This document shows, one piece after another, positions 31,423 through 43,105 of a DNA stretch of 64,000 nt. Position numbers and translations under genes: made by a program. The stretch's first letter is position 1. Every line of letters begins with the position of its first letter. A model generated the notes under the pieces. The model ran no database searches. It was given only the letters and a program-made list of their open reading frames with translations, and was not told the origin of the DNA. This stretch comes from Hyposmocoma kahamanoa (lineage: Eukaryota; Arthropoda; Insecta; Lepidoptera; Cosmopterigidae): the NCBI RefSeq assembly GCF_003589595.1, contig NW_020653750.1, positions 913,656 to 977,655 of the forward strand, read 5' to 3'.

Positions 31423-31477
31423 CAGCAGATTATTGTTACTAAAACAGGGGCTCGGTTTAAGTAACAATAATCCGCTG
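31423..31477. repeat. 18-bp inverted repeat, 19-nt loop
   Basis: CAGCAGATTATTGTTACT at 31423-31440 pairs with 31460-31477 (17 of 18). The third hairpin within 600 bp. Confidence 0.75.
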
Positions 31478-31714
31478 ATCTAATGGGTAGAGTTCCTCAA
31501 CGCAGCTCGTTACGGGGATTTTGGTCGAAATTAATACGGATCGTTAATCAAACACCCTCTGAGCGCTGAATGACGACAGACGCTTATAGTTAATAATATT
31601 TTTTGGATAACGAGATATTGCTGCTTTTCAGTCAGGCCATATTTTAGCGTCTGCTTTGAATTAAAGACATTTAAATATTAAACGTTTCGATACGTCCGTG
31701 TTTGGTCAGATGAA

Positions 31715-31822
31715 GTGACGATCTGCGAAAAACTACTGCCAGCAGAGGGATGCAAAAAATTTGAAGACCTGGTGAAATGGCTCACATTTTGAGAGGCCTA
31801 TGTCCATGATGATGATAGGTGC
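31715..31822 (+). pseudogene. RTE 3'-terminal fragment
   Basis: Reads, with frameshifts, as DDLRKTTAS...W at the RTE C-terminus, followed by GAGAGGCCTATGTCCATGAT and ATGATGATAGG, the characteristic RTE 3' end with a TGA/ATG-repeat tail. It is a 5'-truncated copy distinct from that at 4.3 kb. Confidence 0.65.
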
Positions 31823-32229
31823 ATCAACTTCAACGTTACAATACTAGTAAAAAGTAATTCGTACATTGCGTTCACTCTGCTAGTCTCAGAGCATTCAAAG
31901 CAAGACTACTTTGAGGCAGTAAACAAAGCAACGAGAGAGAAATTAAATTTTGCCGCCGAGCTGCCATTCTCTGCAAGAAAGCTTTCTCTTTGACGGAACT
32001 CTATCGGATTTAACTTTATGTTGTGGTGGAAAATTGTTAGAAAGACACGGCTATGAAATGACATTCTTTTATTGTAGTACTATTTCTATTAATTTATTTC
32101 GAGTCTTTCTATAAAAGAATTCTTATCTTTGTGTGCAATATATAATTGTTTTGCGATTGGTTAGTGTTCATACATCATTTTACATTACATAAAAACATAG
32201 GGCGAATTATGTATAAAGTTTGTAATCGA
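31823..32229. other. unassigned stretch
   Basis: Nothing recognised. Confidence 0.3.
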
Positions 32230-32257
32230 CTGCCTCCGTGGCCGAACGGTTACCATG
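32230..32257 (+). repeat. SINE-1 head, split from its remainder by a LINE
   Basis: CTGCCTCCGTGGCCGAACGG then TTACCATG. The remainder (CATGCCGGACTGCCACGCAG ... GGTTCGAT) resumes at 33413. The shared CATG at both edges may be the target duplication. Confidence 0.75.
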
Positions 32258-33412
32258 AGAATATGCATTTGCACGTAGTTAAGAATAAATCGTTATATCG
32301 AGGAAATTCATGTGGTGTGCCCCAAGGTAGCGTTCTTGAGCCAATTCTATTCCTACTCTACATTAACGTCCTACCTGACATAACACAACACAGATGTGTA
32401 TTATTTGCAGATGACTTTTCTATAACAATACCATTTATAGACAATATAGTAAACTACGAATCGGACATAAATAATACAATTGCATTAGTAGTTAATTGGC
32501 TCAACAGTAATAACTTGATATTGATCTTTAGTAAAACAAACTTCATTCAATTTGGGACTATCAGACAAAATAAGTTAGAACTGAAAATTAACTACACAGA
32601 ACAAATTGTACAAGAAGTAGAACACACAAAGGTTTTAGGTGTATCGAGTGACGATAAGTTTGAATATAGTAAGAAATAATTTGCATCTATTTATGTGCTA
32701 AGAAGATTACGGACTATTTCAACTATGTCTACGACTTTAGAGGCATTGCGTGTCTACGTAGCATCTTTACTTCGATTTGGGCTGATTGTGTGGGAGAATT
32801 CAACGGATGTGAATAAATTGGGTGTAATTTGTGGTTGTCTATGTGTGTGTCCATGGCACCCGCGACACAGGGTTTCCCTAGTGCGGGGCTATGTTGAGTG
32901 TGTGCGTTATTATTATTATTATTATTATTATTGTAGTAGAAATGTGAGAAACCAAGACAGGTTAGTATATAATAGCACTAGCAAATTTAGTTATTATCAG
33001 AAACAATGCGGGGTTATGTGTGTAAAGATATATAACGCCAATAATTTCAACAAATCGGACTACTTAATTTAAATTAATTTAATTTGTTTTGACCAAAGAG
33101 AAAGAAGACTTTACTTATTAACTATTTTTTTACATCTTCATGACATGATAATGGCTTGCTGTGATATTTAATTAAATTTATTTGACCAAAGAGAAAAAAA
33201 AATTACCAATTTTATTGTTTTATTGATGACATACCAATAATTTAGTATTTTAATAAATGTTAATAACTCTGTACTGCTACTAGAATTGCTATAAAATTGT
33301 TAAATTATAAAATATATATGACTATATATTATTTGCTTGCCAATTTGCATGTTATATGTACTATCTTTTGTAAACCATATTTCTGGTAAATGAATTTCAG
33401 TTCATTTCATTT
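32258..33412 (+). pseudogene. 5'-truncated LINE (Jockey/CR1-like): RT, C-terminus and 3'UTR
   Basis: The frame 32146-32679 becomes LINE-like after the SINE head: GVPQGSVLEPILFLLYINVL (RT4 block; Gly to Glu at the usual LGP), CVLFADDFS with the catalytic FADD, a VVNWLNSNNLILIFSKTN block and HTKVLGVSSDDKFEY. A second frame from 32695 continues LRRLRTISTMSTTLEALRVY and LLRFGLIVWENSTDVNK, then is interrupted by a SINE-1 fragment and resumes with VRNQDRLVYNSTSKFSYYQK and CVKIYN. The 3'UTR has a roughly 100-bp imperfect duplication (TTTGACCAAAGAGAAA at about 33090 and 33180) and ends in TTCAT repeats at 33401-33415. It sits precisely inside a SINE-1. Upstream RT palm and endonuclease are absent by truncation. 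Confidence 0.85.
32823..32935 (+). mobile_element. SINE-1 3' fragment inserted in the LINE
   Basis: From GTGTAATTTGTGGTTGTCTA through CCATGGCACCCGCGACACAG and GGTTTCCCTAGTGCGGGGCT to a (TTA)9 tail. It lacks the tRNA-like head, and the LINE frame resumes after the tail, so it is a 5'-truncated retroposition into the LINE. Confidence 0.8.
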
Positions 33413-33460
33413 CATGCCGGACTGCCACGCAGAGATCCCAGGTTCGATATTATTATATTA
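33413..33460 (+). repeat. SINE-1 middle piece (downstream half of the split copy)
   Basis: CATGCCGGACTGCCACGCAG, then CCAGGTTCGAT (B box), then directly TTA-type simple sequence. The usual 130-bp body is missing, so this copy is also internally deleted. Confidence 0.7.
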
Positions 33461-34394
33461 GTATTATTATAATATCTATTTTAGACTCTCGTCTCTCCCA
33501 AGGCCTAAAAGATTATTATTATTATTATTTTTAATTATTAATTTAAATGTTGTGTTCAGTGGAAAAAATGTATAAATTTTTACTTGTAAAGAAATCTGTT
33601 TAGTCAAGGCATGATTCAAAGTTGGTTGGCAACTAAGAAAATCAATTTACTTTTCAATTAACTGAAAAAACCAATTTGTAACAATTTTTACGGATTCCAT
33701 CTTTGGTTGCTTAGCTAATGGATATTTAGAAAAAAGAACGCAAAAAAAGCAGAATTAAAAAATGTAAAGTAAAGCAAGTTTCAAATTGGTGAAATAGAAC
33801 ACTAGCTTTACACCACACCTCGACAAGTTAACCATATTAGTAAGTGATTAATTAATTATCGAGGTTTGTACAATAGTTGATAATGAAAAAAAAATTGTTT
33901 ATTAACTTAATTTACCACTGAGAACGCGCCTTTGTGATTGTAACAGGCGTTTTTTTGTCAGCGCCTTATAAGAATTTTATTCATATATCCCATATTTCCG
34001 TTTGAATGGAAATATTTCCAATAAGTATCAGTCTGTCAGTTCTACACATTGTCGCAAGATATTCTTTTGAACAATGTGTGAGAATTTCGCCAATTCAGGT
34101 TCCATAGATAAATCAATGTGCAAAGTTTTATACATCTGCGATAGTATATGTGTGAAAGGGGACCACATTTAAATTTTGCGTTTAAAGTACGAATGGACGC
34201 CAGTTATTTTGGAGTATTTACGAAAAAACCACAGACCACATAAATACCAGTCTTCCGTGGAAAAAACCTAATATCAAATACGTAAGAAAACTGAAAAGAG
34301 TTTTAAGGAATAAAGGCAATTTAATAGTTATTATTCAAATATTACAGTACAACTTATAGAGTGCATACACGCTTAAGCAAGTTTTTCTAATAAT
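33461..34394. other. unassigned AT-rich stretch
   Basis: Contains (ATT)n at about 33511-33530; otherwise nothing recognised. Confidence 0.3.
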
Positions 34395-34675
34395 ATCAAG
34401 TGAAAGGGCGAACAAGTCGTGCGCCTGATGGTAAGCTACACCCCTGTCCACAACACTATCAGTGCACTTAGAACTTTAAATCGCAAAGATCTGAGGGGCA
34501 CTGCCACTGTTGCCGTCACCCTGAGACATAAGTTGATAAGTCCCATGTGTCTGTCATTTCACTAGCACCCTTACGTTTCAAAACCAGAACACAGTAATGC
34601 TGACATATTGCTGCTTAGCGTTAAAAATAGGTAAGGTTACTTCCCTGGACGAACTCCTTCAGAAGAAGCAGTACT
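34395..34675 (+). repeat. retroposon family A, near-complete copy
   Basis: From ATATCAAGTGAAAGGGCGAA through GCCTGATGGTAAGCTACACC and TTTAAATCGCAAAGATCTGA to GACGAACTCCTTCAGAAGAA. Confidence 0.75.
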
Positions 34676-34874
34676 AAACAAGTGAAACATTAGTATTTAT
34701 ATTAAAAAGTTTGAGCTTAACGCAAAAAGCAACATAAATTTAAAAGTCGATTAAATTCGAAGTAAGTAAAACAAATGTCAATAATCCTTAAAACATTGAT
34801 TAAATTTTAAGATTTTTGAGTTACTCCTGTTTGGAATAAACTCAACTCAAAGGTGTCCAACAAAGGGTATCCTT

Positions 34875-35120
34875 CTATTTAATAAATATACCATTATCCT
34901 GCCCATCCCTAGTAGGGTAAATAAAGGAATGGACGATCATTCGCTCGAGAGCGATGGACGCATCTGGCGCTAGTCGGATTATGTTGGTAAAATTCAATAA
35001 TCTCCAGACGCCCATCTGAGCAGCGTGGTCATTGCAAGTTTTTTCGGAAACTGTAACTCCCAACTGCGTAATCAAATTTGCGTATGTAGCGGTTGAATTG
35101 GACTCAGCTATCAGAGTCAT
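34875..35120 (-). CDS. unrecognised 81-codon ORF
   Basis: A minus frame MTLIAESNSTATYANLITQL ... DHAAQMGVWRLLNFTNIIRL ... with fairly balanced composition, including Ala, Asp, Arg and His, unlike the AT-driven frames elsewhere. No domain is recognisable and there is no repeat match within the window. It may be an exon, a transposon remnant or chance. Confidence 0.2.
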   Translation of the reverse strand: MTLIAESNSTATYANLITQLGVTVSEKTCNDHAAQMGVWRLLNFTNIIRLAPDASIALERMIVHSFIYPTRDGQDNGIFIK

Positions 35121-35149
35121 TGGCCGTCCCCTCTAAGTAAATAGTTGGT

Positions 35150-38100
35150 TGGTAAATCAATTTGATCGCGTAAGTTGTGGCCGCGTCCTGAATATTAAAT
35201 GCTGTTATACTTGTAAGACATGGTACTGACTTACCGATAACTTCGGTTGCCTTTGCGAGGGGTGAAAACTTGCGAGGTTGGAAAGTTACCGACCCAACCT
35301 AGTGTAATAAAATCACGTTATTATCATTCACGTAAATTGAACCAGCAAATAATGTAATTAGTGTTTCTTTTTCTATTGAGAAATTTTTAGACCATTATTT
35401 ATTGCCTATTTATTTTCGCTCTACTTTATTATAAAAATATAGGAGAGTTCTTAAACGGAAATTGAGCCGTATAAAAAGCAACAAAGTACCGGATGAACGG
35501 CTATTAATTTTCTCGTGAGGTAACCCGATATTGATAGAACCTCTCGGAGACACGCGTAGACATCCGCACCAATTTCTTTTTATGACTCGACTCTTTTGAA
35601 AAGGAAAATGGAGCTAGGGAGCAACTCTATGTGACATGTTCCTTATTTTTCGATGTCGTTCCTGTTTGTTAACTTTGAGAAAGTTTTAAATTAGGCACGT
35701 CTCGTCTCACTGGGATATAGTAGAGCAATAAAATAAGAGGAAAAAGATTGCAACTTTTAATTTGTTTTAAACGATAAGAAATTATTTATTCAAATAAAAT
35801 TGAGAGTGGTTATATATTGTTTTTTGATTACACTGTGATTTGACTACATCTCTGTAGAATCTGTAAAATTCAGTAATTTCGTTCATTAATAAGATTATTA
35901 TATCATATTTGAATACATGCCTGAGTGTAGAATATTTCAGTTAATTCCACAAACTGGAGACAATGGTTCAGAATATTAGTAACAATGGTAAGGTGGTGGA
36001 GTCGTAGGTCACTTGTTATCGTATAATGTGTTTCGGTCCCCCGGTCCCTTGTAATCCGATTTGGACCGCGCACGTTCTTCTAATTCATAACATTGTGATA
36101 ATCTATCGAAAAGGTGCGTTCAGATGACATCAAGATACATACGTTACATTAAGGGGCAAATACGGCTTGCTCGAATATATAATTGCGGATTTTGCGAGCG
36201 GCTGCGTGGTTAATGTTTTATATTTATCCACATGTTGAATTCCATAAGGGCTTTTGGTGGGATCACGCTTGTTAGAATACACGACGTACCTCGCGGTTTA
36301 AGATTGGTAATAACGAGCGCCGCCGCCGCGGTGCGCGCCGAGAGCTTCTGCGTTGCGGCACCATTTAAAGATTCACGCTGTGATTTATTAAATTAATTCC
36401 AAGCTGTAATATAGGCTTCGTACGGCTTTGCCTTTTATTTAGAATAATTTAAATTGTTTTTATACATTTATTAGGAAGGTGTGGATATTTGCAACCAAGA
36501 AGAAGACAAGGGCATTTGCCTGCGTAAGTATAGAACGACCAGAAATAATCTCAGGACACAAAGATTTCATTCTTAAAGCAATCTCAATTTTAATTCTCTG
36601 TAATAAACGGTGGCTACTGTTTTTTGTTTTATTGCCAATATACAAATTTGTACATTTTAAATAATTATATTAATGAAGACGGTTGCATTGCAAGAAACAT
36701 GTTGTAACCTTTTCTTTAATTATTTTTTACTGTACCAAAGCAAATTGACGCGGACGTATAGGGAGTAATTACAAATGTGAAAACAACGAATTTTCTAATC
36801 TTCTTAATATTCTGGTAAACCTATTATTGTATTCACGGACTGTAAAAATTAGATATTGTGACGTCTACGCTACTTAATATAGGGATAGCTCAATAAAACA
36901 ATGTTTGTTTACTTCTTGTAAGCGTACGATACGTCCGCTCACACCATTGTCTTATGTCGTTATTGGGGAACGGCTTTTTTTTAAAGGACACTTTGCTTCC
37001 GCCAGAAGGGCGTGCTGTGGGAGAGAATCTACCACTGTACGTGCTGAAATGAGGGAGGGAACAGCGGGCCGCAGCGTAACTTATGTTTTCTACTGTCTGT
37101 GGTACATTTTATCTATACACCACAGGCAGTAACGAGTAGTTAATAAGATCAAAGAAAATATAATAATAATTCATTTAAAAACAGAATACAAAGTATAAGA
37201 TGTGTACGAGCATAAAAAACAGACAAAACACTGACAAATCCAAGAAAAGGCGCCAAAAGTACGTTTAAATTTAGAATTTCAATCTAAAATTAAACTGATA
37301 AGAAACTATACAAAGTACATACAAAAAGATTTGTAGTGACTGTAGCCACGATTTGCTACGCCTATGTATATCAAACACAGTGGACAAAGTATTTACCTGT
37401 TAATGTATCGACATTATAATGTACCTTCTCATAATGTCTTTGACAAGAAACCGCATTATCAAATGAGTAATGTACCCACGAGCAGTGCTTTTGACGTTTC
37501 CATTTACGTGGTGGTTAAATTCATCTTTGGGGTCATTTGTTTACAGCGACGTCTACTAAGAGGATAGAGCAATTAACGATTGAATGTAATTATATTCCTG
37601 CGAAACAATTTTTAGTGCTCAGGTTACATAAAAATTGTACGAATAGAATTTTTATATTCACAACTACAGACAAGACAGAACGTCGACTCCCTATCGAAGT
37701 GCAGCAGTCTTTTTGGTTTTTTGCTTTTTTATAGTTGCGCGCGCAAATTCTTTTTTAATGTTTCTTTTTCACAGTTCCGCATATTAATATGAATATTATT
37801 TCCATAGACAACATGGTGACCTTTGACTTCATAGATATCAGGTCATGGATCGATATTTAAAATTTGAACTATGTCACGACCTGTACAATAAATTGCATTT
37901 TTATACAAGTTTCATGTTTTATACACAGAAATGTGTGCAACATCATCTCTCTAAACAGATTTTGAGCATAAAGTACACTTACATATTAAGTATTTAAGAA
38001 GTAAACGTCATTTTACACAGCGGTTTTCATACATGCACTACTTTACGCCATTTTCTACGACATATGTGTGACGAAATCTGTTGAATTTGAGTCGACGCAA

Positions 38101-38400
38101 AGAAAGCTTCGATTGCTTACTTCAATAGACATGAGTCATAATTTTTTGTTGAAAATTGTTCCTTACGTCATTTACATATATCGTGTCAACATACGCAGTG
38201 TTGTTATGCGTAAGTGTAGATAGAGCTCACAGTACAGTGTTTTGTATTATTATTTTTGTTGTAATGTAATAACATTACAACAAACATCTTTCGACTGTTA
38301 TCAAGGGAAAATTAAATTTATTTATAAAGTAAAATCGCTGGATTGATTCTTTAATATCTAATGTACAAAATAATATTTAAATTACTATCTGTTTACGCAA
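35150..38400. other. 3.2-kb stretch without recognised genes
   Basis: Longest region free of family matches. It contains a GC-rich patch at 36315-36365 (GCGCCGCCGCCGCGGTGCGC) and a short inverted pair at 37091-37131. The ORFs 36905-37132, 37364-37567 and 37537-37734 are motif-free. It may be unique intergenic or intronic DNA. Confidence 0.35.
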
Positions 38401-38460
38401 AACAGGCGCCTTGACGTCGAGTTGCGGACACCAGCCCGTTACACCAAGTACCAAGTACTA
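38401..38460 (-). repeat. short repeat C, minus strand
   Basis: AACAGGCGCCTTGACGTCGA, then GTTGCGGACACCAGCCCGTT and ACACCAAGTACCAAGTACTA; the complement of the copy at 23186-23252. Confidence 0.8.
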
Positions 38461-38826
38461 TCTGTTTTATGTTATTAATCACAAAATTACAGAAAGTTTT
38501 GGTTTGACACGATAGACATAGCGTTCAAAACGCGATTTAAATAACTGTTTTTGTAACTTAAACCTGTAGCAGAGTGTGTAAAAGTTTCACTAAGTTCATT
38601 TTTCAAGGTCGGTGATTTAATTTGAAAGGAAATATAGTGACATATATGGTATGTATGTGCAATTATGTTATTATAGGGAGGGTGTGTATAAATCGCATCG
38701 AATGAAGCTGCTCATATAAATTGTCATCGAACGTCACTTTGTAAAATATATTTGCCAGTAAATACGCAGGTATTTAATGAATAGGTGTGTTTATAAAAGG
38801 TGCAATGTAGAAGATCACATAAATTG
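38461..38826. other. unassigned stretch
   Basis: Nothing recognised. Confidence 0.3.
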
Positions 38827-38977
38827 TAACATTTGTCCAGTCAATTGTCTCAGGGAATATATAAATAAAACTAACACTTTACAATCTTCAAACATTACTC
38901 ATGTATTCTAAGTTTTAAAATACCACACCGTAAAGTAACATCCCAAACACGAAGTCACTGTATAAAAGACACTGATA
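38827..38977 (+). repeat. inverted duplication of recombinase coding sequence, left arm
   Basis: This 151-bp segment is the reverse complement of 39247-39397 with about five mismatches. The right arm lies within the readable tyrosine-recombinase frame, so the left arm is a secondary inverted copy, separated from it by a 269-bp spacer. Confidence 0.9.
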
Positions 38978-38984
38978 TTAATTA

Positions 38985-40900
38985 TTAAAAAATATAATTG
39001 TGCTTTAATCCTTTTTTTTTTTCAGATTTTATAGTTCCTGCAGAAAGTATACATATAGCAAATTGATTATTATGATCAAGAACTATCTCTTTATTATATT
39101 TGGCAAAAATAAATGAGGATCGACTCCAGCCTGCAGTTTTTCTTATGATGTCTATATTGACGCCGAGTCTGTTGGATGCAGATGTTGCTGCGTGACGTGT
39201 ACTGCGTGCGCTAAGAATAAATGTGTCCACCACGTGTGACCACTTTTATCAGTGTCTTTTATACAGTGACTTAGTGTTTGGTACGTTACTTTACGGTGTG
39301 GTATTTTAAAACTTAGAATACATGAGTAATGTTTGAAGATTGTAAAGTGTCAGTTTTGTTTATATATTCCCTGAGACAATTGACTGGACAAATGTTAGGG
39401 TTTTAATTATAAAATGAGAGCTTTAAAACAGGTTGGAAAGTGTTTGGTTTTGATATCTTAATTGTGTCAGGCAATGACATTATACTTGTAAACAATGTCA
39501 GGTATTTTTATTATTATCTCGTTACGGTTTTGTGCGTTAATGTTGTGAAGTTGTATAAAAGATAATGTTTGCATGCGGTACGCTATAATTAGGGCCAACA
39601 GAGTCAGTATCTTTTTCGAAAGTGTCTCCAGGTTGAGATTTTCGTTGGGCCTTTATGCATTGTTCTGACAAGTAATCTAGTACAATACTTGGGTTCCAAG
39701 ACAGATTATATTTAGGTTTAATAGATCTCAACCTGAAAATTCCTTTCATAAATCTTTTTAATTAGTAATCGTTCACTACATCGTTAAATAAAAGAGATAA
39801 AGCCGATTTGTATGATTTTAATATATGTGCCATATTTGGTTCCTATATCAATCATTTTAGTAAGAAAATTAATTACAACAGGAACAGATGCTTTACTAAA
39901 ATTATAATTATATTTACTAAAATATTCACTCCAAGACTTTATACATCCATTATACTGCTTATATGTATTATTAGACAGAGTATTAAGCATAATCTCTATT
40001 GGTCGGGGTGGTAGGCTCATATTTGAAAATGTTTGACGGACAACTTCGCGGCAACAAGGCGCAGAGTGCTGTACCAGTGGTGTGTTGATCTGACAGGGGA
40101 TCTCAATAGGTTAATATTTGGTTATAAGTATATACATTCGGAGTGAAACAATTTGTTTCAAAGGAGATACCATGGTTGTGTCGCCCAATGCGGTACTATA
40201 ACAACTCGTTCTGTTTTGTCTGCTATTATGTTGCGCAACATTTTTAAAATAAGAGAGCAAAATGGTGGAAAAGCGTAAAAATATATATTTTTTTCATGAC
40301 AAAGTAAATGCATCTACGGCCCAGGTTTCGGGGTCTGTCAGCCATGTTACCTAAGGTCATTTTACATTACAACGACTTGCAAAAAGGTCGACATCGAATT
40401 GTCCAAATGTTTGTGTTATCTTTTCAAAGACATGGTCCCCCAGTTCCCACTCTGTAACATGGGATTATTCACGTGATAGATAATCAGCTTCGTAATTGTT
40501 TTAGTGTTGATGTATGATGCAAAAATGTATGGTCAACGCTTTTTGCACCATTGCCAAATATCATTGATTACTCGACATAAATGAGAATATTGAATACACT
40601 AGGTATCCATTCGGTTTATGCACGAAATGGCAGCCGTATTATCAATATGTAATAGAATTTAACGGTCCACCATATCTTTTGTAAATACTTTTAATGCGAA
40701 AAAGGTTGCGTTTAGTTCAAATTCGTTAATATGTAAGAGCAGTTGCTCTTACATCTTCTTTCCAAAAATCATAGGATTTTTCATTATTGCAGAAAGCACC
40801 CCAACCAGTACGTGAGGCTTCGGAAAATATTTCTGAATCAAATTGATTAAACCTAATATATTATTCTTTTCAACGTTTTGTAACCATCAGTGCAAATAAT
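38985..40900 (-). mobile_element. DIRS-like retroelement remnant: RNase H then tyrosine recombinase
   Basis: On minus, with frameshifts, an RNase H region reads EASRTGWGAFCNNEKSYDFW near 40810-40850, then FGQFDVDLFASRCN at about 40360-40400 and VTWLTDPETWAVDAFTLS. A pol C-terminal stretch follows (VPHWATQPWY, SPVRSTHHWYSTLRLVAAKL) to about 40025. A separate recombinase starts at 40020. RT, RNase H and a tyrosine recombinase instead of a DDE integrase is the definition of DIRS/Ngaro-type elements. The upstream RT is not readable. No split or inverted terminal repeats of the element could be delimited. Confidence 0.8.
39000..40020 (-). pseudogene. DIRS-like tyrosine recombinase (site-specific integrase), broken
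   Basis: Three minus blocks in order. 39784-40020: the core-binding domain, SNNTYKQYNGCIKSWSEYF and VPVVINFLTKM. 39537-39749: the start of the catalytic domain, KGIFRLRSIKPKYN and IVLDYLSEQ, with the region of the first catalytic Arg damaged. 39000-39240: the C-terminal box, with RSTRHAATSASNRLGVNIDI (H-x-x-R neighbourhood) and KTAGW. Readable sequence between 39530 and 39247 (PVNCLREYINKTDTL, KIPHRKVTYQTLS) links the last two blocks. Such enzymes insert circular cDNA without target duplication. Frameshifts and stops make it inactive. Confidence 0.8.
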
Positions 40901-41264
40901 CTTTTAAATTAGATGGTAGGTAAGGTTATAATTTGTTCATAACTAGGGTTATCGAACAAATTTAAATTGCAAAGAATGTAGCTGCGAAATATACTAGCCG
41001 ATAATAAACTTCGTGACAATGTGTGTTAAGCACCAATCTTAGAAAATTAGCTTAATGCACGTCAGAGTATTATTTTAAATTTGCTAGTATTTTTTCCATA
41101 TTTTTTAAAATAATAATATTATAATCTATATTATAGATTCCGGTATTACTATGCGGAAATTCATGTTAATATAAATGGAAGTACATTACTTTACTAATAC
41201 TTTACCAGTGAAGCTTAAATCGTGTAAAATAGCGCTTGTGTTAAAAATATACCAAACACGTATG
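40901..41264. other. unassigned stretch
   Basis: May contain further decayed DIRS pol sequence upstream of RNase H, but no motif is readable. CCAGTGAAGCTTAAATCGTG at 41207 recurs, diverged, at 62209. Confidence 0.3.
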
Positions 41265-41560
41265 GTTCAATTCTAGGTCCATTATTGTTTTTAGTTTATA
41301 TTAATGATTTACCTAGCCTCGTTGAGGATATACCCTCTACGAGGTTAGGTAATTGTACTGTCTCAGCTTCTATAGAACATGAGATAGTATTGTTTGCTGA
41401 TGATAATTAGTTTGAAGTTAATAACATGCTCTTTCATGAGAAAAAAAAAACCAAATTGTGTGAAATTTACATTTCCCAAAGGTAGACAAACGGACACAAA
41501 CATTATAGTTAGAAATAAAAAAATTGAACCTTGTAGAACAGTTGTATTTCTATTTGTATC
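41265..41560 (+). pseudogene. LINE reverse-transcriptase fragment
   Basis: Reading with frame changes: SILGPLLFLVYINDLPSLVE (41270-41330), then HEIVLFADDN with the catalytic FADD just before 41410, then NNMLFHEKK and CVKFTFPKGRQTDTNI, and CRTVVFL. This is the RT4-RT7 order of Jockey/CR1-type LINEs. A 30-bp stretch around 41330 duplicates the CCTAGCCTCGTTGAGG segment in inverted form. The copy is truncated at both ends. ORF 41394-41588 is partly the true frame; 41363-41608 minus is a shadow. Confidence 0.75.
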
Positions 41561-41579
41561 TACATTACTGCTTTCTACT

Positions 41580-41612
41580 CTTTCATAAGGAGCTCTACTG
41601 CTATTCAAATGA
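41580..41612 (+). repeat. retroposon family A, terminal scrap
   Basis: TTTCATAAGGAGCTCTACTG, the non-tail end of the family. Confidence 0.5.
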
Positions 41613-43054
41613 AATATGTTTTGTTTCGTAATAAATGTTTAGCGAAACAGGACGTTTTCAGGTGCTTATGTCTAAATGAAGATACTCTTTGTATCTAGTT
41701 GCAAAGTACGCCATTTCGGCCTATATATACACATTCTCACATGTGTCACAGGTGAGCTTATAAACTCCCGACTACTTTCCACTCTTCACTTTTTCCTTGC
41801 CTTTGCGAAGTCTAGAGCGCACAGAGTTATTTACTTTATAATAATATTAAATCGTTGGACTTTAAAATATCACAAATCTTTTCTGACAAGTGGCCAATTG
41901 ATGTAATGCTTCTAAGGTAAGGTAAAGTTATTTTATTATGAATCATTCGTACAGGTCAATCATGTTATCTACATATTTATGAGTTTTGTTAAAGACAATT
42001 CTGTTTTACTTGTAATCATAGTAACACGGAGTACATTTTACATTTATCAGTGTGGTAATTTCAGTTTCTTTAGTACCATATTAAAGATAAGTGGGTCAAA
42101 TGTCAACACTAATATTAAATTCTTTTATTTTTAAAGACTGACGTAATATTAACAAACCATTTAAGAAGAACAACAGAGTTCCCCCATATGTCTTTCTATG
42201 GGATTGGCAGACTCTATGAACCTTCCATGGCCTACCCTCCTCACACACATTCTTTTGCTTCTTCCACTCACATTGATATTCGTTTATGAATGCCTTTTAT
42301 TGGTGTTTTTAAACTGACCTTTTTTACATCCTAAATCTGGGTGAGCTGTACAATTTCTTCTTTTCTTTCATGAATGCCTCTACGATTTCTTTTGCATCTT
42401 TATCATCATTACTTCTGATTCTAGTGAAATAGGATTCTGATGAATCTGTTCACTGACGACTATTGATGTTCTATTATGATTAGTTTTATTTTATTATTAG
42501 AGGTTGGAATAGGCAGAGTATATTAACCTAATTTTCAAGGAAGTGTTTTATACACCATAATACATACTTCCACTACATTTTACACTGTAATATTTTACTT
42601 TATAGGGACCTTACACTATGATACTTTTATGCTGTTTAAATAACCCTCTAAATGAGTATTATGCACTATATAGAAGTTATTATACACTCCATGTATAATA
42701 GTTCCGGAATTATGTGTATTGCATTTGGTTCTATATTTTTGATGTGTAACCAAAAAATTACTACACCGGTGTACTTAGAGGAAAAGTGCTTTTGTTTTGA
42801 TTTTTTGTCTTTTATATTTATTCATTGGATTTCACTCTACGTATTTATTTTTAATTTTTTTAATTTTTTTATTTTTTATATTACTTGATGTTTAGGTATA
42901 TATACTCAGGCTATTTCTATCTCCGATGTTTATTTATCACAATGTTATAGTAACACCATAATCATGATAACAAGTATCACAATCATGATAACATGACTCT
43001 ATAACATACATAACATAACATTTATTTCACAGATTGATAGGTACAATTTTAAGT
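41613..43054. other. 1.4-kb unassigned stretch
   Basis: ATAATCATGATAACA-type short direct repeats at 42958-42990. The ORF 42652-42888 is Phe/Ile-rich and likely chance. Confidence 0.3.
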
Positions 43055-43105
43055 TTACCGCGGTCCCCACACTAGGCAAGCCTGTATCGCGGGGTCCCAA
43101 AATTT
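43055..43105 (-). repeat. diverged SINE-1/LINE tail block
   Basis: CGGTCCCCACACTAGGCAAG followed by CTGTATCGCGGGGTCCCA resembles the inverted TTTCCCTAGTGCGGGG / CGCGACACAGG block of SINE-1, without the rest. Confidence 0.4.

Noticed and set aside
38827..38977. inverted terminal repeats of the DIRS element
   Set aside because: The right arm lies inside the recombinase coding sequence, so these are an internal inverted duplication, not element ends.
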